From assembly GCA_029856375.1 (NCBI GenBank), contig JAHQWX010000104.1:1-6595 (forward strand): a stretch of 6,595 nt of DNA, in the 5' to 3' direction. Source of the stretch: Promethearchaeia archaeon. Its GTDB lineage: Archaea; Asgardarchaeota; Lokiarchaeia; Sigyniarchaeales; SOKP01. Below, piece by piece: positions 5,816 through 6,595 of this stretch (the stretch's first letter is position 1; the number at the start of each line of letters is the position of its first letter). Below the pieces are notes generated by a model. That model searched no databases, was not told where the DNA came from, and was given only the letters and a program-made list of their open reading frames with translations. A program made the translations under genes and the position numbers.

Positions 5816-6595
5816 TCATCGAACTCGGGATTTGTAATGATATACCAAATAAGCCGCCAGAATACCAGCTAATTCAAAACAATAAACTACTAGCGCTATA
5901 GGTCCGATATATATCGCTTCTATTAATCCAGGAATTAATCGTATTAACACAAGGAATATCAACAAGATTTTTCCCGACATTCTTATTGGCATGAAAAGAA
6001 TATACATGTTCCATTGAGTGTTCATATTTGGAAAAATCAAGAACGATATTACCCCTAATATTGCACTCCAGCCCAATCCAACTACAACAATATTTTCGGG
6101 AATTGGATAAAAGGGTACTAATAAAAATCTAAATAATAGGAAAAACAGTCCACTGAAGAGACCACTAAAAGCGAATAATCCCAAGAGAAACTTGGTACCA
6201 TACCTTAATTCAATACTCCTTGCCATATTATAGAGAAAAAATATAATAATAAACAGAAATAGAATTCCTAAAAAACCTCCTGCGTAAACAACAAAAAGAG
6301 CGGTAAAAAATGTATGAAAGTAAAAATTGAGTACTCCATAACCACTTAACATAAGATATTCGGGAAATATTAAAGCTGCAATCGATAATGCAAAAAGAGC
6401 AACCATCAAAAAAGTCGTACCATAAACATTTTCGACAGTCCATGATGTTCTCGAAGCTCTTCTTATTCTCTCCTTGTAGTCGTCTTTTTTTTGTTTAAAC
6501 AATCTTTTAATTTCTTTTTCGCTTAAATATTCCCCTTCTCGGTATAATCTTTTCGGAGCGGCTTCAGGTTTTGATAAAGCTTTTTTCGATTCCTT
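5816..6595 (-). CDS. Rhomboid-like multi-pass membrane protein, 5'-truncated, probably non-proteolytic
   Basis: The frame is open from the right edge to TGA at 5816-5818, giving 259 visible residues. A TTG at 6500-6502 could start a 228-residue form, but it has no Shine-Dalgarno motif. The 31 codons before it read as a charged cytosolic segment (such as YREGEYLSEKEIKRLF), so the gene most likely begins outside. Counted from that TTG, membrane helices fall near 29-47, 58-76, 78-97, 104-127, 138-157, 176-196 and 200-221. Rhomboid features are SIELRYGTKFLLGLF (96-110), like the E..G..kfL.ly segment of the family, and GLGWSAILG (142-150), matching the GxSx serine motif with Ser146. The final helix has FELAGILAAYL (209-219) where rhomboid proteases have H..G...G, so the catalytic His is replaced by Glu210. 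The H...N oxyanion pair of the second helix is also missing. I infer a derlin- or iRhom-like pseudoprotease that handles membrane proteins; another rhomboid-fold family is possible. Confidence 0.88.
   Translation of the reverse strand, partial: KESKKALSKPEAAPKRLYREGEYLSEKEIKRLFKQKKDDYKERIRRASRTSWTVENVYGTTFLMVALFALSIAALIFPEYLMLSGYGVLNFYFHTFFTALFVVYAGGFLGILFLFIIIFFLYNMARSIELRYGTKFLLGLFAFSGLFSGLFFLLFRFLLVPFYPIPENIVVVGLGWSAILGVISFLIFPNMNTQWNMYILFMPIRMSGKILLIFLVLIRLIPGLIEAIYIGPIALVVYCFELAGILAAYLVYHYKSRVR

Noticed and set aside
6228..6443. Minus-strand open frame of 71 codons inside the rhomboid-like gene
   Set aside because: It is the same strand in another frame, cysteine- and serine-rich without family resemblance, and is contained in the membrane-protein gene.
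1..6595. CRISPR array, tRNA, insertion sequence or integration site
   Set aside because: Nearly all bases are coding, the gaps are at most about 70 bases, and no repeated spacers, cloverleaf or terminal inverted repeats were seen.

Overview
The window is AT-rich (roughly 30% G+C by eye) and densely coded, with very short intergenic gaps. It is most likely archaeal. The main evidence is an Sm-like (LSm) protein with the C-terminal extension seen in archaeal SmAP3-type proteins, GGTG-type Shine-Dalgarno motifs and frequent TTG/GTG starts. The low G+C and the mix of AAA, coiled-coil and winged-helix proteins would fit an Asgard archaeon, but that is only a guess. No rRNA, tRNA, CRISPR array, insertion sequence or long repeat was seen.

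Layout: positions 1-5316 hold five co-directional plus-strand genes, probably one operon. (A) The 3' part of an unrecognised helical protein that runs off the left edge (3-1022). (B) A single-domain classical AAA ATPase with a TTG start (1043-2119). (C) A helical protein with a long lysine/glutamate-rich tail (2167-3240). (D) A coiled-coil protein whose C-terminus looks like a degenerate SMC/Rad50-type head (about 3240-4823). (E) A small tandem winged-helix protein resembling KITE proteins of the MAGE/Nse3/ScpB type (4801-5316). Gaps are 20, 47 and about 0 bases, followed by a short overlap.

On the minus strand, converging with only 2 bases between stop codons, are an LSm protein with a C-terminal domain (5319-5747) and a rhomboid-like membrane protein (5816 to the right edge). 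The latter keeps the catalytic serine motif but lacks the histidine. Both edge genes are open in frame to the window ends, so the starts seen inside the window (TTG at 84 and TTG at 6502) are probably internal codons.

How they may work together: a KITE-like tandem winged-helix protein next to a coiled-coil protein with an SMC-like C-terminal lobe recalls SMC complexes, which combine SMC, kleisin and KITE subunits. Here the SMC-like protein is short and lacks Walker A, signature and Walker B residues, while an intact AAA ATPase is encoded in the same operon. One hypothesis is an SMC-derived, non-hydrolysing scaffold powered by, or a substrate of, the AAA ATPase. This rests on motif reading and needs profile and structure comparison. 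A second notable point is that gene D has no ATG/GTG/TTG at its apparent beginning: its frame is open 43 codons upstream of the first GTG, back to the stop codon of gene C. That implies a rare ATT/ATA start, a -1 frameshift from gene C, or a missed alternative.
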